Below the pieces are notes generated by a model that was not told the origin of the DNA, searched no databases, and saw only the letters and a program-made list of their open reading frames with translations. From Bacillota bacterium (GTDB taxonomy: Bacteria > Bacillota > UBA5301 > JAMCQP01), in contig JAMCQP010000115.1 in NCBI GenBank assembly GCA_023381695.1, forward strand, positions 1-61,638: a DNA stretch of 61,638 nt, written 5' to 3'. This document shows, in pieces, positions 16,459 through 27,028 of the stretch. The position numbers and the translations under genes are program-made. The stretch's first letter is position 1; the number at the start of each line of letters is the position of its first letter.

Positions 16459-17877
16459 TTAAAGGAGCAGTTCTTCCAGCGCCTGCCGCACGTAAGCTTC
16501 ATCCGTCCTGGTCTCCCCGGCGAGGAAACGGATCTCCTCCGGCCCCGGCGCATACCCCTCCGGCAACCCCTCCAGGGCGTTTTTGATGTTGGATCGGCGC
16601 AAGGCGTCCAGGTCAACATCCACGGCCCGGATCTGACCCGGATCTTCGGGAATGACGATTGCCCGCCCCGGACGGTTCTCGCGCGGGTCGCCGCGCCGGA
16701 CCTCCACGCCGTTGCGCCGGGCAAAGGTCAGCTGGGCGGTGGGATGCTTCCCCGCCCCGGTATACTCCGTTTCGTTGACCACTACAATCTGCTGCTCGCT
16801 CAGCTCCTGGGCGATGGAGACGACGGCGGCCGCCAGGGAAGTGTTCCCCGCCGGCCCCCGTTGCAACCCCTCAAGTTGCGCCAGCATCTCGGTTACATAG
16901 AAGACCTCGCCCTGGGTCACGGTCACATAACGATCCATGTACCGCAGGGAGCGGGCCGCGTTGCGCGGGACGTCGGCCCGGTCCGCCTTCGTGGCAAACG
17001 GCACTCCGAAGCCGGTGTGCCCCGTGGTGAATGATTTCCGGTTGAAATCCGCGTCGCTGGCCATGTGCAGGCCCGAAAGGTCCACGCTGGCGCCCACCAG
17101 CACCGTCCGGCCCGAACCGGCCTTGATCAGGCCCCGCCCCGTACCGGTGATGTTGCCGCCCCCGGCATGGGTGGCGATCACCACATCCGGCGCCCGCCCC
17201 TCCCTCTCTCGCAGCTCCTCCGCAATCTCGTAACCGAGGGTCTCCACCCCGGCGATGCCAAAGGGGGTATACAGGGAGGCGTTGAAGTAGCCGGTCTCCT
17301 CCAAAAGGCGCAGGAACGTGTAAAAGAGCTCCGGCCCGACGGTGAGCTGCCAGACCTCGGCCCCGTACGCTTCACAGGCGCGGCCTTTCTCAATGATCTC
17401 CGGCTGCCCCACCCCGCGGCTGTCGAAGACCTCCTGCACGATAATGCACTTCAGCCCACGTCGGGCGGCCTGCGAGGCCACCGCCGCTCCGTAATTCCCG
17501 CTGGTCGCCGCAATGACGCCCTTGTAGCCCTTTAGAGCCGCATGGTAGCAGGAGACCGCCGCCCGCCGGTCCTTGAAGCTGCCGGACGGGTTGGCCGCCT
17601 CATCCTTCAAAAAAATCCGGGCCCCTTTTCCCGGCGGCGCCAGCTGGCGGACGAGTCGCGTGATGTTCTTGAGCTCCATGAGCGGGGTCTCCCCCACATT
17701 CATCTCGCCCTGGATCGCCCGGACCTCGTCCAGGGAATAACCGGCCGTGCGCATCATCTCCTCGTAATCAAAAGCGATGGGCGGCCGCTCAAACTCCTGA
17801 TAATCAATGCCCACGGCCTGGTTGACAATTTCTCCTTTGCGCGCCATGACCTCCTGGTAACTTGTTCCGCGGGACAT
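16459..17877 (-). CDS. ortB: 2-amino-4-oxopentanoate thiolase, PLP subunit
   Basis: PLP enzyme (fold-type II, threonine-synthase-like) which with OrtA cleaves 2-amino-4-oxopentanoate with CoA to acetyl-CoA and alanine in anaerobic ornithine catabolism. About 472 residues. PLP lysine motif SGSFKDRRA, substrate loop ATSGNYGAAVASQAARRG and the glycine-rich phosphate loop GGGNITGTGRG are clear. ATG at 17877 is preferred, since GGAGGCAAAGG precedes it; an in-frame ATG at 17892 abuts the ortA stop. ortA lies immediately upstream and ord before that, the standard order. Some family members are annotated only as threonine synthase-like; the neighbours make the assignment firm. Confidence 0.93.
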   Translation of the reverse strand: MSRGTSYQEVMARKGEIVNQAVGIDYQEFERPPIAFDYEEMMRTAGYSLDEVRAIQGEMNVGETPLMELKNITRLVRQLAPPGKGARIFLKDEAANPSGSFKDRRAAVSCYHAALKGYKGVIAATSGNYGAAVASQAARRGLKCIIVQEVFDSRGVGQPEIIEKGRACEAYGAEVWQLTVGPELFYTFLRLLEETGYFNASLYTPFGIAGVETLGYEIAEELREREGRAPDVVIATHAGGGNITGTGRGLIKAGSGRTVLVGASVDLSGLHMASDADFNRKSFTTGHTGFGVPFATKADRADVPRNAARSLRYMDRYVTVTQGEVFYVTEMLAQLEGLQRGPAGNTSLAAAVVSIAQELSEQQIVVVNETEYTGAGKHPTAQLTFARRNGVEVRRGDPRENRPGRAIVIPEDPGQIRAVDVDLDALRRSNIKNALEGLPEGYAPGPEEIRFLAGETRTDEAYVRQALEELLL

Positions 17878-17892
17878 ATCCTTTGCCTCCAT

Positions 17893-18210
17893 TCACTCCA
17901 GCATCCGGCGCAACTCCGGCCCAATCGCCAGAAGCTCGGGAATCGGCTCGCCAAAATCATGACCGTAAGCCGGGTTGACAACCACCAGCTCGCCCTCCAC
18001 CCGCCGCCCCGCCAGGGTCTGGATGGCGACCTTCTGCCCGATCCGGGCGGACCCATCCTCCATAAACCCCTTGATCCTGGCTTCCAAAGAAACCTGCTGC
18101 GTATCCTCCGGCACCTGGGGCGCCCTGGCCCCGGCCTCCAGAACGATGCGGTAAATCTGCACCCAGTCTCCCTTGTGGGCTATAGCATCTGTTTGCGCCG
18201 AAAACGCCAT
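17893..18210 (-). CDS. ortA: 2-amino-4-oxopentanoate thiolase, small subunit
   Basis: 105-residue partner of OrtB. ATG at 18210 is chosen because AAAGGGGTGG precedes it; the longer frame to 18270 adds an unlikely tail. Recognisable OrtA features are GDWVQIYRIVLEAGARAPQVP near the N-terminus and the C-terminal segment VEGELVVVNPAYGHDFGEP. Its stop is directly adjacent to the ortB start region, so the subunits are made together. No catalytic residues are assigned to this subunit from sequence. Confidence 0.92.
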   Translation of the reverse strand: MAFSAQTDAIAHKGDWVQIYRIVLEAGARAPQVPEDTQQVSLEARIKGFMEDGSARIGQKVAIQTLAGRRVEGELVVVNPAYGHDFGEPIPELLAIGPELRRMLE

Positions 18211-18272
18211 CGCCGCCACCCCTTTCAAAACCGATCCGGGCTTCTTTCCAACCTCAGCCCAAAATATCACGG

Positions 18273-19331
18273 TTACCGTCCCCTGGCCAAAAGCCGCCGG
18301 ATATCCCCCAGCACCGCCGCCGGCACCGGCATCTCCCGCATGGTGAAAAGGCCCGGCCTGGAGTTCAGCACATGCGGGATCATATTCACCGCCAGCGCCG
18401 TGGTTGCCACCCCGCCGGCGATCTCCGGTTTGATCTGCAGGTTGATCTCCGGCGTTCCCTGAATATGGATATAGTCGCCCGTCTCCACGCCCTCGGACTG
18501 CGGCAGGACCTGCTGGGGATGCTCCAGAGTGATCAGCGTCCGCCCGTCCTTGATCCCGTGGGCCACGTGTTCACACCCCGCCACCATCCCCGGCTCCACG
18601 GTCACATGGGGGGTAACCCGCCTGGTCTTGCTCACAATAGGCTTGCGGACCTGCTTCACCTCATCCAGATCCCAGCCCAGGGCGTCGGTGAGCAGCCGCA
18701 TGGATTCCAGAAAACCGATGTGCCCGAAGATCGTCCCCTCCGCCAGGCCCCGGTTGAACTCCTCAACGGTGGCGCCCACCCCCTGGGTGCGCAACACGGT
18801 GGGGCCGTACGGCGACAGGTCGTTGATGCGCGTCGCTCTTATCCCCTGGATATCGGCGCAGACGCCGGTCAAGGCGATAATCAGCGTGTCCAGGATGAAG
18901 CCGGGATTGACCCCGGTTCCCATGACGGTGACCCCGTTGCGGAACGCCGCCCGGTGAAGCTCATCCGCCTCCCTGGCATGCTGCGCGCGCGGCTGGCCCA
19001 TCTCTTCCGCAATGGTGATCACGTTCATCTTGCGCTCCACCGCCGCCAGAATCTGGGGATAAACATCGGCGATGAAAGACCCGGTGGCGATCATGGCCAT
19101 ATCCGCCCGCACCCTGGCCAGAACCTCCTGCGGCCGGTCCGCCACGCTCACCTCTCCGCCCTTGGAGCGCGGGGCGTTCACCGCCAGAACCTCATTCAGC
19201 GTATGCCCGGCTTTGGCCGGATCCCGGTCGATGGCCCCGACAATCTCCACGCCGTCCTTGTTTAAAAGAAGTCTGGCAATCCCGCTTCCCATGGAGCCCA
19301 GGCCCCAACAAACCACCTTTATGGATTCCAT
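18273..19331 (-). CDS. ord: 2,4-diaminopentanoate dehydrogenase
   Basis: NAD(P)-dependent dehydrogenase that deaminates 2,4-diaminopentanoate to 2-amino-4-oxopentanoate, the OrtAB substrate. 352 residues; Rossmann motif CWGLGSMGSGIARLL at residues 8-22, then family segments (GAIDRDPAKAG, GTGVNPGFILDTL, HIGFLESMRLLTDALGW). ATG at 19331. It heads ord-ortA-ortB. The earlier pathway genes (ornithine racemase, D-ornithine 4,5-aminomutase oraS/oraE) are not in the window, so ornithine use is inferred, not shown. The EamA frame upstream runs into this gene because of a G7 tract. Confidence 0.93.
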   Translation of the reverse strand: MESIKVVCWGLGSMGSGIARLLLNKDGVEIVGAIDRDPAKAGHTLNEVLAVNAPRSKGGEVSVADRPQEVLARVRADMAMIATGSFIADVYPQILAAVERKMNVITIAEEMGQPRAQHAREADELHRAAFRNGVTVMGTGVNPGFILDTLIIALTGVCADIQGIRATRINDLSPYGPTVLRTQGVGATVEEFNRGLAEGTIFGHIGFLESMRLLTDALGWDLDEVKQVRKPIVSKTRRVTPHVTVEPGMVAGCEHVAHGIKDGRTLITLEHPQQVLPQSEGVETGDYIHIQGTPEINLQIKPEIAGGVATTALAVNMIPHVLNSRPGLFTMREMPVPAAVLGDIRRLLARGR

Positions 19332-20328
19332 TTATTTGCCCCCCCATCATCTTTCGAAACTCATGCGCCGCAGCTGGCTCCTCACGCGCAACGGCTGGTT
19401 TTTCGCGGGCGACAGCCGGTGCCCCGCGCGCTCCCGGCCTTTGCCGGTCCCATCGGGTTGCCGTGGTCAGGTAGACCCCTGCGATGATCAAAAGTCCTCC
19501 GAGTACGGTGTATCGGTTCACCTGCTCATGCAGGTAGAATACCCCCAAAAGCACTCCAACAAGCGGTTGCAGGTTGAGGAAGATCGCCATCCTGCCGGCT
19601 TCATTGTTTCGCAGGATCAGGTACCAGCCGCTGTAACCCACCACCGTGCAGAGCACCGCCAGGTAGAGGATTGCTCCCCAGCCCCGCCAGGAGATGACCG
19701 GAAGGGCGTGGCCACGCAATTCAAAGAGTGCGAAAGGCGCCAGCAAGACCGTCCCGAAGATCAGCGCATAGGTGATGACCACCAGGGGAGGATGCCTCTG
19801 GATCACACCCTTGCCGGCAATGGTAAACCACGCGCTGGCCGCCATGGACAGAAAGACCAGCAGGTTCCCCCAGACCACCCCGTTTTTCAAGAGGCTCACC
19901 TGGGTGTAATCGATGTTGCTCAGCAGGATCACCCCGGCCATCGCCGCCGCAAGCCCGGCCAGCTTGGGCGGGGTGAAGGGCTCGCGCAGCATGATCCAGG
20001 CAAAGACCGAAATGAGCGCCGGCTCCGCCACCAGTAGCAAGGCGGAATTGGTGGCCGTGGTCATCGTCATCCCGGCGTATTGCAGGACATAGGTGAGCGT
20101 GAACCCCAGAAGGCCGATGAAGGCCAGTTCCGGCCACTCGGAAAATCCGATCCTTGCTTCCTTTCCCTTCTTCCACACCAGAGGCAGCATCAGCACCGAA
20201 GCGATCGCAAATCTCACCACGGCCAGGGTAAACGGCGGCATCTCTTGCAGCCCGATCTTTCCGGCCACGTAGGACGCACCCCAGATCAGATTCAGCAGGA
20301 CTAAAATAGCGGCTGTTCCCCAGTTCAT
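19332..20328 (-). CDS. EamA/DMT-family transporter, 3' end frame-shifted at a G7 tract
   Basis: Ten-helix drug/metabolite exporter: residues about 1-295 alternate hydrophobic segments in two EamA halves (LLNLIWGASYVAGKIGL at the start, GGLLIIAGVYLTTATRW at the end). ATG 20328 has AAGGAAAGG upstream. A charged tail follows with seven-residue repeats PAVAREK/PAVAREE/PAAAHE. As sequenced, the frame crosses seven Gs (C7 at 19339-19345 on the plus strand) and continues out of frame through the start of ord to 19192. With six Gs it would end at TAA 19332-19334, immediately before the ord ATG, which is the natural arrangement. Coordinates here give that restored end. Substrate unknown; its position before ord suggests amino-acid or amine export. 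Confidence 0.8.
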
Positions 20329-20403
20329 ACCGTAACCTTTCCTTCGTGCAAACCGTGACTCTTCCTTCCCCGGCCTCCCCGGGGCCTTTCCGAGAACTAA
20401 GAT

Positions 20404-20438
20404 ATAAAAACAAAAAGCCCAGATCGATCGAACTGGCT
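20404..20438 (-). terminator. Terminator after the SNF2 operon
   Basis: Minus-strand stem AGCCAG/CTGGGCT (one bulged G) with loop TTCGATCGAT, then TTTTTGTTTTTA. It lies about 75 bases past the stop of the Cys-rich helicase partner and before the EamA gene. Confidence 0.8.
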
Positions 20439-20511
20439 CCAGGTTGCCGCGGATATGCCGGCCATGCTTCGCGCGCCCGATTCCAGGAATATGCTCGCCG
20501 GAAAACGACTC

Positions 20512-22240
20512 TCAAAGAAAGCACTGGGAGAGTATATTCGCCGTGGGGACCGCTTTTCCTGCCACCTCCCGGCGGCGGTGCCGCCGGGCGAAACCCAACG
20601 AACAGCCCGACCCCCTCGCCCGGTCCACCACGTCCCAGTGCCACTGGACTCCCTGTTCCGGCCAGACCCCGGCGCATACCACACAGACGCTCTTCTGGCA
20701 GTCGGCGCAAACGGCCAGGCCACCGGCGGACGGCTCCTCCCCGGAGGCGTGAGCCACCGGCGAAACATGAACCCGAGGCGCACGAAACACGGGATTGGGG
20801 CATGGCGCCGCACACCGGCCGCAGATCCGCCGGCCGCAGATATGACACCGGGCAAGCCCCTTCCCGTAAGCGGCGGCCGCTCCCCCGCAACGCTCGCAAA
20901 ATTCCACGCACTCCCGGCAGCAAACCGCGCCGGTATCGTCGAGGTAAGCAAGCTCCAGGGGTTTGCCGCACCCCTGGCAGTAAAAATCGTGGACCTTGCC
21001 GGTCAAAAGATCAAGGCTCACGGGCACCACGGCCGTCATCTGCCCGTTCTGCGCCAGTTCCGTCTCATAGATCACCCGGGGCAGATAGATATCGGCGGCG
21101 CTCACCAGTTCAACCTCCACCTGGGCGGCGTACTTCTCGTGAAGCTCTCCCAGCCGGCGCTCACATTCAACATTCAGGAGCCCCAGCTCCTTGTCGTACG
21201 CCTTTTCGGCCTTTTGCAACTCTTTTTTGAGCGCCGCCAGCTGGCGTTCATATTTGCCGCCGGTGGCCGCCGTGCGGGCCAGATCAAAACGAACCGCGGC
21301 CCCGGCCACCCGGTGGATGAGCTGGCGAAGAGGGGCGGTCACCTCCTGCCTCAGGGCGGCGTAATATTCCTCCACCTGCTGCGCCTCTTTATCCAGCCGT
21401 TGCCGGGCTTCCCGGGTAAAATGAGCCACAGACGGAGCAATTGCCTCTTCCAGGGCCTCGCACGCCACCTGATACAGACGGACAAGCCGGTAGGCCCTCT
21501 GGCGCAGCCGCCCCGCCTTTGCCAGGTGCTCTCCTAGAACCGCCTTTTGAGAGGTTTCCGGGGCGCCGCGCCTTGCAGCCCTCTTTCCGCCAGGCCTGGC
21601 CGTGCCCGCCTCCCTGCGCGCCGGGCTGAAAATCAACGGGGGAGGCGTAAAATTGACCATCTCGAGCGCCATCTCCTGGGCAAAGTCCGTGAACACTTTC
21701 TCCGACCAGGAATCCACCAGAAACTGCCGGATCTCTTCCCTTTTTTCGTCTGAAATATATGCGACCCGGAAGCTAAAAAGAATATGATGCTGGTAAAGAA
21801 GACGGGCCCTGGCCCTCACCGGAACGCAGCCGGCAAAGAGCGGTTTCAGCCACTCCAGAGCTTCGTCCTTTCCGGCTTCTTCACGACCCGGCCCATGGTC
21901 CGACCCCTGATCCGACCCCTGGCCCGGCCAGCGGCCTGGCCAAAGGAAGCTGGCCGTCTTCCCCCTTTCCCTGGTGGAGGCCATCAACCTGTCCAAAAAC
22001 AAGCTGCCTGGCGCCACATACTCCACCGAAGGTTCCCCGGCAAAGGCGCCGTCGAACGCCAGAAAAAGCGCCGGCTCGTCCTCCCCGGCCTTTCCGTTCC
22101 CGGCCACGCCCGCCCCCGGCTCGCCAAGCCCCAGCTCCCGCCGGAGTCCGGCCGGCACCTCCGCCCGCCACTTGCCCTTTTGCTCCTCGGTTACCTCCGC
22201 CCCGGCGACTTCCAGCGCGCGTACGGTGAATTCCTCGATT

Positions 22241-22257
<17 letters not shown>
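20512..22257 (-). CDS. Coiled-coil, Cys-rich partner protein of the SNF2 helicase
   Basis: Not a family I recognise. About 581 residues from TTG 22257 (GGGTGGGAG upstream), overlapping the helicase stop, so translation is coupled; ATG 22308 is a longer alternative. The N-terminal third is globular with a short duplicated stretch GSDQGSDHG. Residues about 270-420 are strongly helical and likely coiled coil (LRQEVTAPLRQLIHRV, LAALKKELQKAEKAYDKEL). The C-terminal 150 residues hold about twenty Cys in CxxC pairs (CQGCGKP, CCRECVEFCERCGG, CHICGRRICGRC, CADCQKSVCVVC), likely several zinc ribbons. Probably an adaptor or nucleic-acid-binding subunit of the SNF2 ATPase. Confidence 0.75.
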
Positions 22258-23992
<1,735 letters not shown>

Positions 23993-24080
23993 GATCCGGC
24001 AACCCCTTGCCTGGCTAGATATCGATTTCCTCTCTATTTCCTCCCGACACCAGAGTATTATCTCCCAAAATGTAGCATTA

Positions 24081-24125
24081 ATAAAAATCCCCTTAGCCCT
24101 CACTCTCCCGAGGAAGCTAAGGGGA
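24081..24125 (-). terminator. Terminator after murC
   Basis: Minus-strand TCCCCTTAGC pairs with GCTAAGGGGA, followed by TTTTTAT. It begins about 15 bases past the murC stop. Confidence 0.88.
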
Positions 24126-24140
24126 AAACGCGATCCTTAT

Positions 24141-25588
24141 TTAGCGCGCATTGGCCGTTTCGGAATCATGGAGCCTTTCCGCCAACGCCTTCGCCACCTG
24201 CCAGATGTCGCCAGCTCCCATGGTCAACACCATATCGCCGGGCTGGACCCTCCGGGCCAAATACTCCAGGATATCTCCCTTTTCGGCGATCAATCTTACA
24301 TTTTGTGCCCCGTTGGCCTGGATAAGTTCCACGATCCTCTCCGCGCTCACTCCGGGGATGGGCTTCTCCGGCGGCGGCGAGTAGATCCCGGCGATGATCA
24401 CCTCATCCGCCTCGCCGAAAGCCTTCCCGAACTCCTCCATGAGGAAATGGGTCCTGGTGTACCGGTGCGGCTGGAAGACGGCGATCACCGGCCGCTTCCA
24501 CCCATCCTTGGCCGCCTTGATGGTGGCCCTGATCTCCGTGGGATGATGGGCGTAATCGTCGATCACCATCACCCCTCCCACATCGCCAATTAGCTGGAAC
24601 CGGCGTTTTGCGCCGTGAAATCCCACAATATGTTTCTGGACGTCGGAAAAGGGCAGCCCGACCTCCTGGCAGACCGCCAGCGTCGCCAGCGCGTTGGCCA
24701 CGTTGTGGCGCCCCGGCACCTGCAGCTTCAGAACGCCCAGCGGCTTCCCGTGGTAAACGGCTTCAAATTCCGAACCCCGTTCCTCAAGCCGGATATTCCT
24801 GGCGGTAAAACCCGCCTCCCGGTCGAGCCCATAGGTGATCACCCGTCTTTGCACCGCCGGGATTATGGACCGGACGTTTTCGTCGTCCACGCCCAGCACC
24901 GCCGTGCCATCCGGAGACAGGTTCTCCAGGAACTCCTGGTAGGCCAGGATCAGTTTGGTAAGGGTCCCCTCGTAATACTCCAGGTGGTCCGCCTCAATAT
25001 TGGTGACGACGGTGATCCTGGGACGATACCGTAAAAAAGATCGGTCGCTCTCGTCCGCCTCGGCCCCTCGGCCACCAGATACGGCCCCCGCCCAAATTTG
25101 GCGCTCCCGCCGAGATCCGCCACCTCTCCGCCGATGACCACCGTCGGGTCCTTCCCGGACCGCTCCAGGACCAGCGAGATCATGGATGTAACGGTGGTCT
25201 TCCCGTGGGCGCCGGCCACCGCGATGCCGTACCGCTCACTCAGCAACCTGGCCAGCACCTCCGAGCGGTGCAAAACCGGCATGTGCCGCTCTCTGGCGGC
25301 CTTAAGCTCGGGGTTGGCCTCGTCAATCGCCGTGGAGACCACCATCAGATCGGCCCCGTCAATATTGGAGGCATTGTGGCCGGTATAGATCTTGGCGCCC
25401 ATCGCCTCCAGCTTTCTGGTAACCTCGGATTCCCGGAGATCGGAACCCGAGACCTTAACCCCCATTTCCAGCAAGACCTTGGCGATCGGGCTCATACCCG
25501 ATCCGCCGATGCCCACCAGATGAACACGTTCCCCGGTAAACTCCAAAAACCTCACTCCCATCCACATGTCCTTGACCGCGCCGATCAA
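24141..25588 (-). pseudogene. murC: UDP-N-acetylmuramate--L-alanine ligase, frame broken by an 8-bp duplication
   Basis: Cytoplasmic ligase adding L-Ala to UDP-MurNAc in peptidoglycan synthesis. The first frame (25588 down) carries the N-terminal VHLVGIGGSGMSPIAKVLLE and the ATP loop GAHGKTTVTSM, then fails just after GPYLVAEG. The other frame supplies the C-terminal half (DYAHHPTEIRATI, VFQPHRYTRT, MGAGDIWQVA). The break is a perfect tandem CCTCGGCC x2 at 25058-25073. Deleting one copy restores VAEADESDRSFLRYRP and then VTNIEADHLEYY, exactly as in MurC. MurC is essential in walled bacteria, so a second copy, a sequence artefact or a mixed population must be considered. A TATAAT-like box lies near 25627 upstream. 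Confidence 0.93.
25058..25073. repeat. 8-bp tandem duplication (CCTCGGCC x2) inside murC
   Basis: Perfect, directly abutting copies at 25058-25065 and 25066-25073. Loss of one copy restores the conserved AEADESDRS segment. Confidence 0.9.
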
Positions 25589-25721
25589 AACCGGACGATG
25601 AACCGGTGCACGTTTGCGCAGCTATTATTATACACGATTTCCAGGAAAAAATAAAAGTGCCGCGCCAATAACGTGAACGTACATTCACCGTCTTGACGCC
25701 GCACCAAGCGGCCTATAATCT

Positions 25722-25800
25722 CGGTCCCCCCGGTCTTCTCCGGCCCCGGGTCTTCCTCAGTCTTTCTGGTCTCTCCGGTCCCTCCGGTTCTCCCCTGGCC
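25722..25800. repeat. Degenerate CCGG-containing pyrimidine-rich repeats between spoIIP and murC
   Basis: On the plus strand the stretch is almost all C/T apart from recurring CCGGT/CCGGC blocks about 9-10 bases apart (on the minus strand roughly GACCGGAGA repeats). It lies in the otherwise gene-free gap of about 230 bases. No function recognised. Confidence 0.5.
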
Positions 25801-25820
25801 ATTCGGGCTGAAGCCGCATC

Positions 25821-26639
25821 TCAGGGCTTGACATCCTCCTGGAGCATCGCCGCCACAACGTCCGCCAGAAGCCTGGCGGAATTCTCAGCCTCCGCCGCGG
25901 TATTCTGCGGGTAACTGCCGATATAGACGTTTACCGCCTGCGGGAAGACCTGGTCGTTGTAGTTGCCGTGGCTCACCTTCACTCCCCTGGAAAGGCCCGG
26001 ATACATCTGGTTGGCCCGGGCGTCCAGCGCCTTGGCGAAGGCCAGGTTGGCGTCCAGGTGCGGATTATTCTGATCGCCCACCAGGAAGAAGAGCCGCGCC
26101 GTCCGCTGTCCGCTGACCACGAAGGTGGTGGTCGTATCGCTTACCTCCGGCGGCAAACCGTCGCGGTGGATGTCAAACACCATGCGAATCGAAGGATTCT
26201 TGGCCAGGGTCTGGGTGATGGTGGTCAGGGAGTTCTGGTAAGCGTTCTTGAAGACGGGAAAATCATGCAGCGTCTGCGATTGCACCGCCACGATCCCCCG
26301 GTCGGCCAGGGCCTGCCTGAAAGCTTCCCCGACTTTTATAATCTCCCCGCCCTCTCCCCGAGCGTGGCTGTCCCCGGGAGCATAGGATTCCGTGCCGTGG
26401 GAATGGTAGATGGCCACCAGCGGGCTTGCCGCAAGTTTTTTCGGCCCCGGCGCGATCTGCGGGGAGAGCGTCGAGGTACCGGCGGCCTCATTGGAAGTCA
26501 CCGTCTGATCGCCGCTTTCCGTAACCGGGTAAAAACCCAGGTAGCGCGCCCCCACCACCGCCACGATCACCAGGGTCAACAGGATAAAAAATAGACCCGG
26601 CCCGCCTTTTTCGGGCTCCTGATTGAAGATCTTTCCCAT
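25821..26639 (-). CDS. spoIIP: Stage II sporulation protein P-like peptidoglycan hydrolase
   Basis: Membrane-anchored amidase/endopeptidase that works with SpoIIM and SpoIID to degrade septal peptidoglycan during engulfment. 272 residues, shorter than typical SpoIIP. One membrane segment at about residues 15-36 (LFFILLTLVIVAVVGARYLGFY), then a linker and the catalytic domain with AIYHSHGTESY (about 76-86) and VFDIHRDG (about 154-161), the conserved metal-binding His/Asp/Glu environment. Frame intact. The next gene upstream is the zinc-ribbon protein. Sporulation-sigma control is expected, but I see no clear promoter. The function assignment rests on the two motifs. Confidence 0.88.
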   Translation of the reverse strand: MGKIFNQEPEKGGPGLFFILLTLVIVAVVGARYLGFYPVTESGDQTVTSNEAAGTSTLSPQIAPGPKKLAASPLVAIYHSHGTESYAPGDSHARGEGGEIIKVGEAFRQALADRGIVAVQSQTLHDFPVFKNAYQNSLTTITQTLAKNPSIRMVFDIHRDGLPPEVSDTTTTFVVSGQRTARLFFLVGDQNNPHLDANLAFAKALDARANQMYPGLSRGVKVSHGNYNDQVFPQAVNVYIGSYPQNTAAEAENSARLLADVVAAMLQEDVKP

Positions 26640-26727
26640 TTGATCGCCCCCTTCCGCTACGAAATATATGCGTTGTCCAGGGAGTTTAGTACAGGGTGGC
26701 GATCCCCGGAAAAAGGTTTCAACAGGG

Positions 26728-26904
26728 TTAATACCCTTCGTTGGAAGCGTCCACTATGCCGCAATGTGGGGGCGCGCAGTCATGCCCGCAGACGGGGCAT
26801 TCGGCGTGTCTACGTCCCTCGGTGCCAAACATGTGGCCACACTGGCAGCATTTGAAGCTCTCCTCCGCGTTGTCCGCCCCACCGGCCTTCGGCGTCAAGA
26901 TCAT
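26728..26904 (-). CDS. Small zinc-ribbon protein, 58 residues
   Basis: A short gene supported by AAGGAGGG at its start. ATG is at 26904, only about four bases after the ribosome site; a TTG two codons in (26898) is better spaced. The product has two Cys pairs forming a rubredoxin/zinc-ribbon knuckle (FKCCQCGHMFG ... CPVCGHD) and two more Cys near the end (DCAPPHCGIV). No enzyme function implied; such proteins typically bind zinc or iron. It precedes spoIIP in the same direction and is divergent from psuG. Confidence 0.75.
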   Translation of the reverse strand: MILTPKAGGADNAEESFKCCQCGHMFGTEGRRHAECPVCGHDCAPPHCGIVDASNEGY

Positions 26905-27028
26905 CACCCTCCTTTATCGATGATAGGTTCACCCGCCGGAGAGCATTTGATACGCAGAAGAGCCCATAGCCAGTTTAGGGCCTGCTGTGATAAAATGAAA
27001 GAAGACGTCTGGGCACACAGAAGGAAGC

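Noticed and set aside
15592..17034. 480-codon open frame antisense to the flavoprotein and ortB
   Set aside because: Crosses two well-supported genes and encodes a His/Arg/Pro-rich product without domains.
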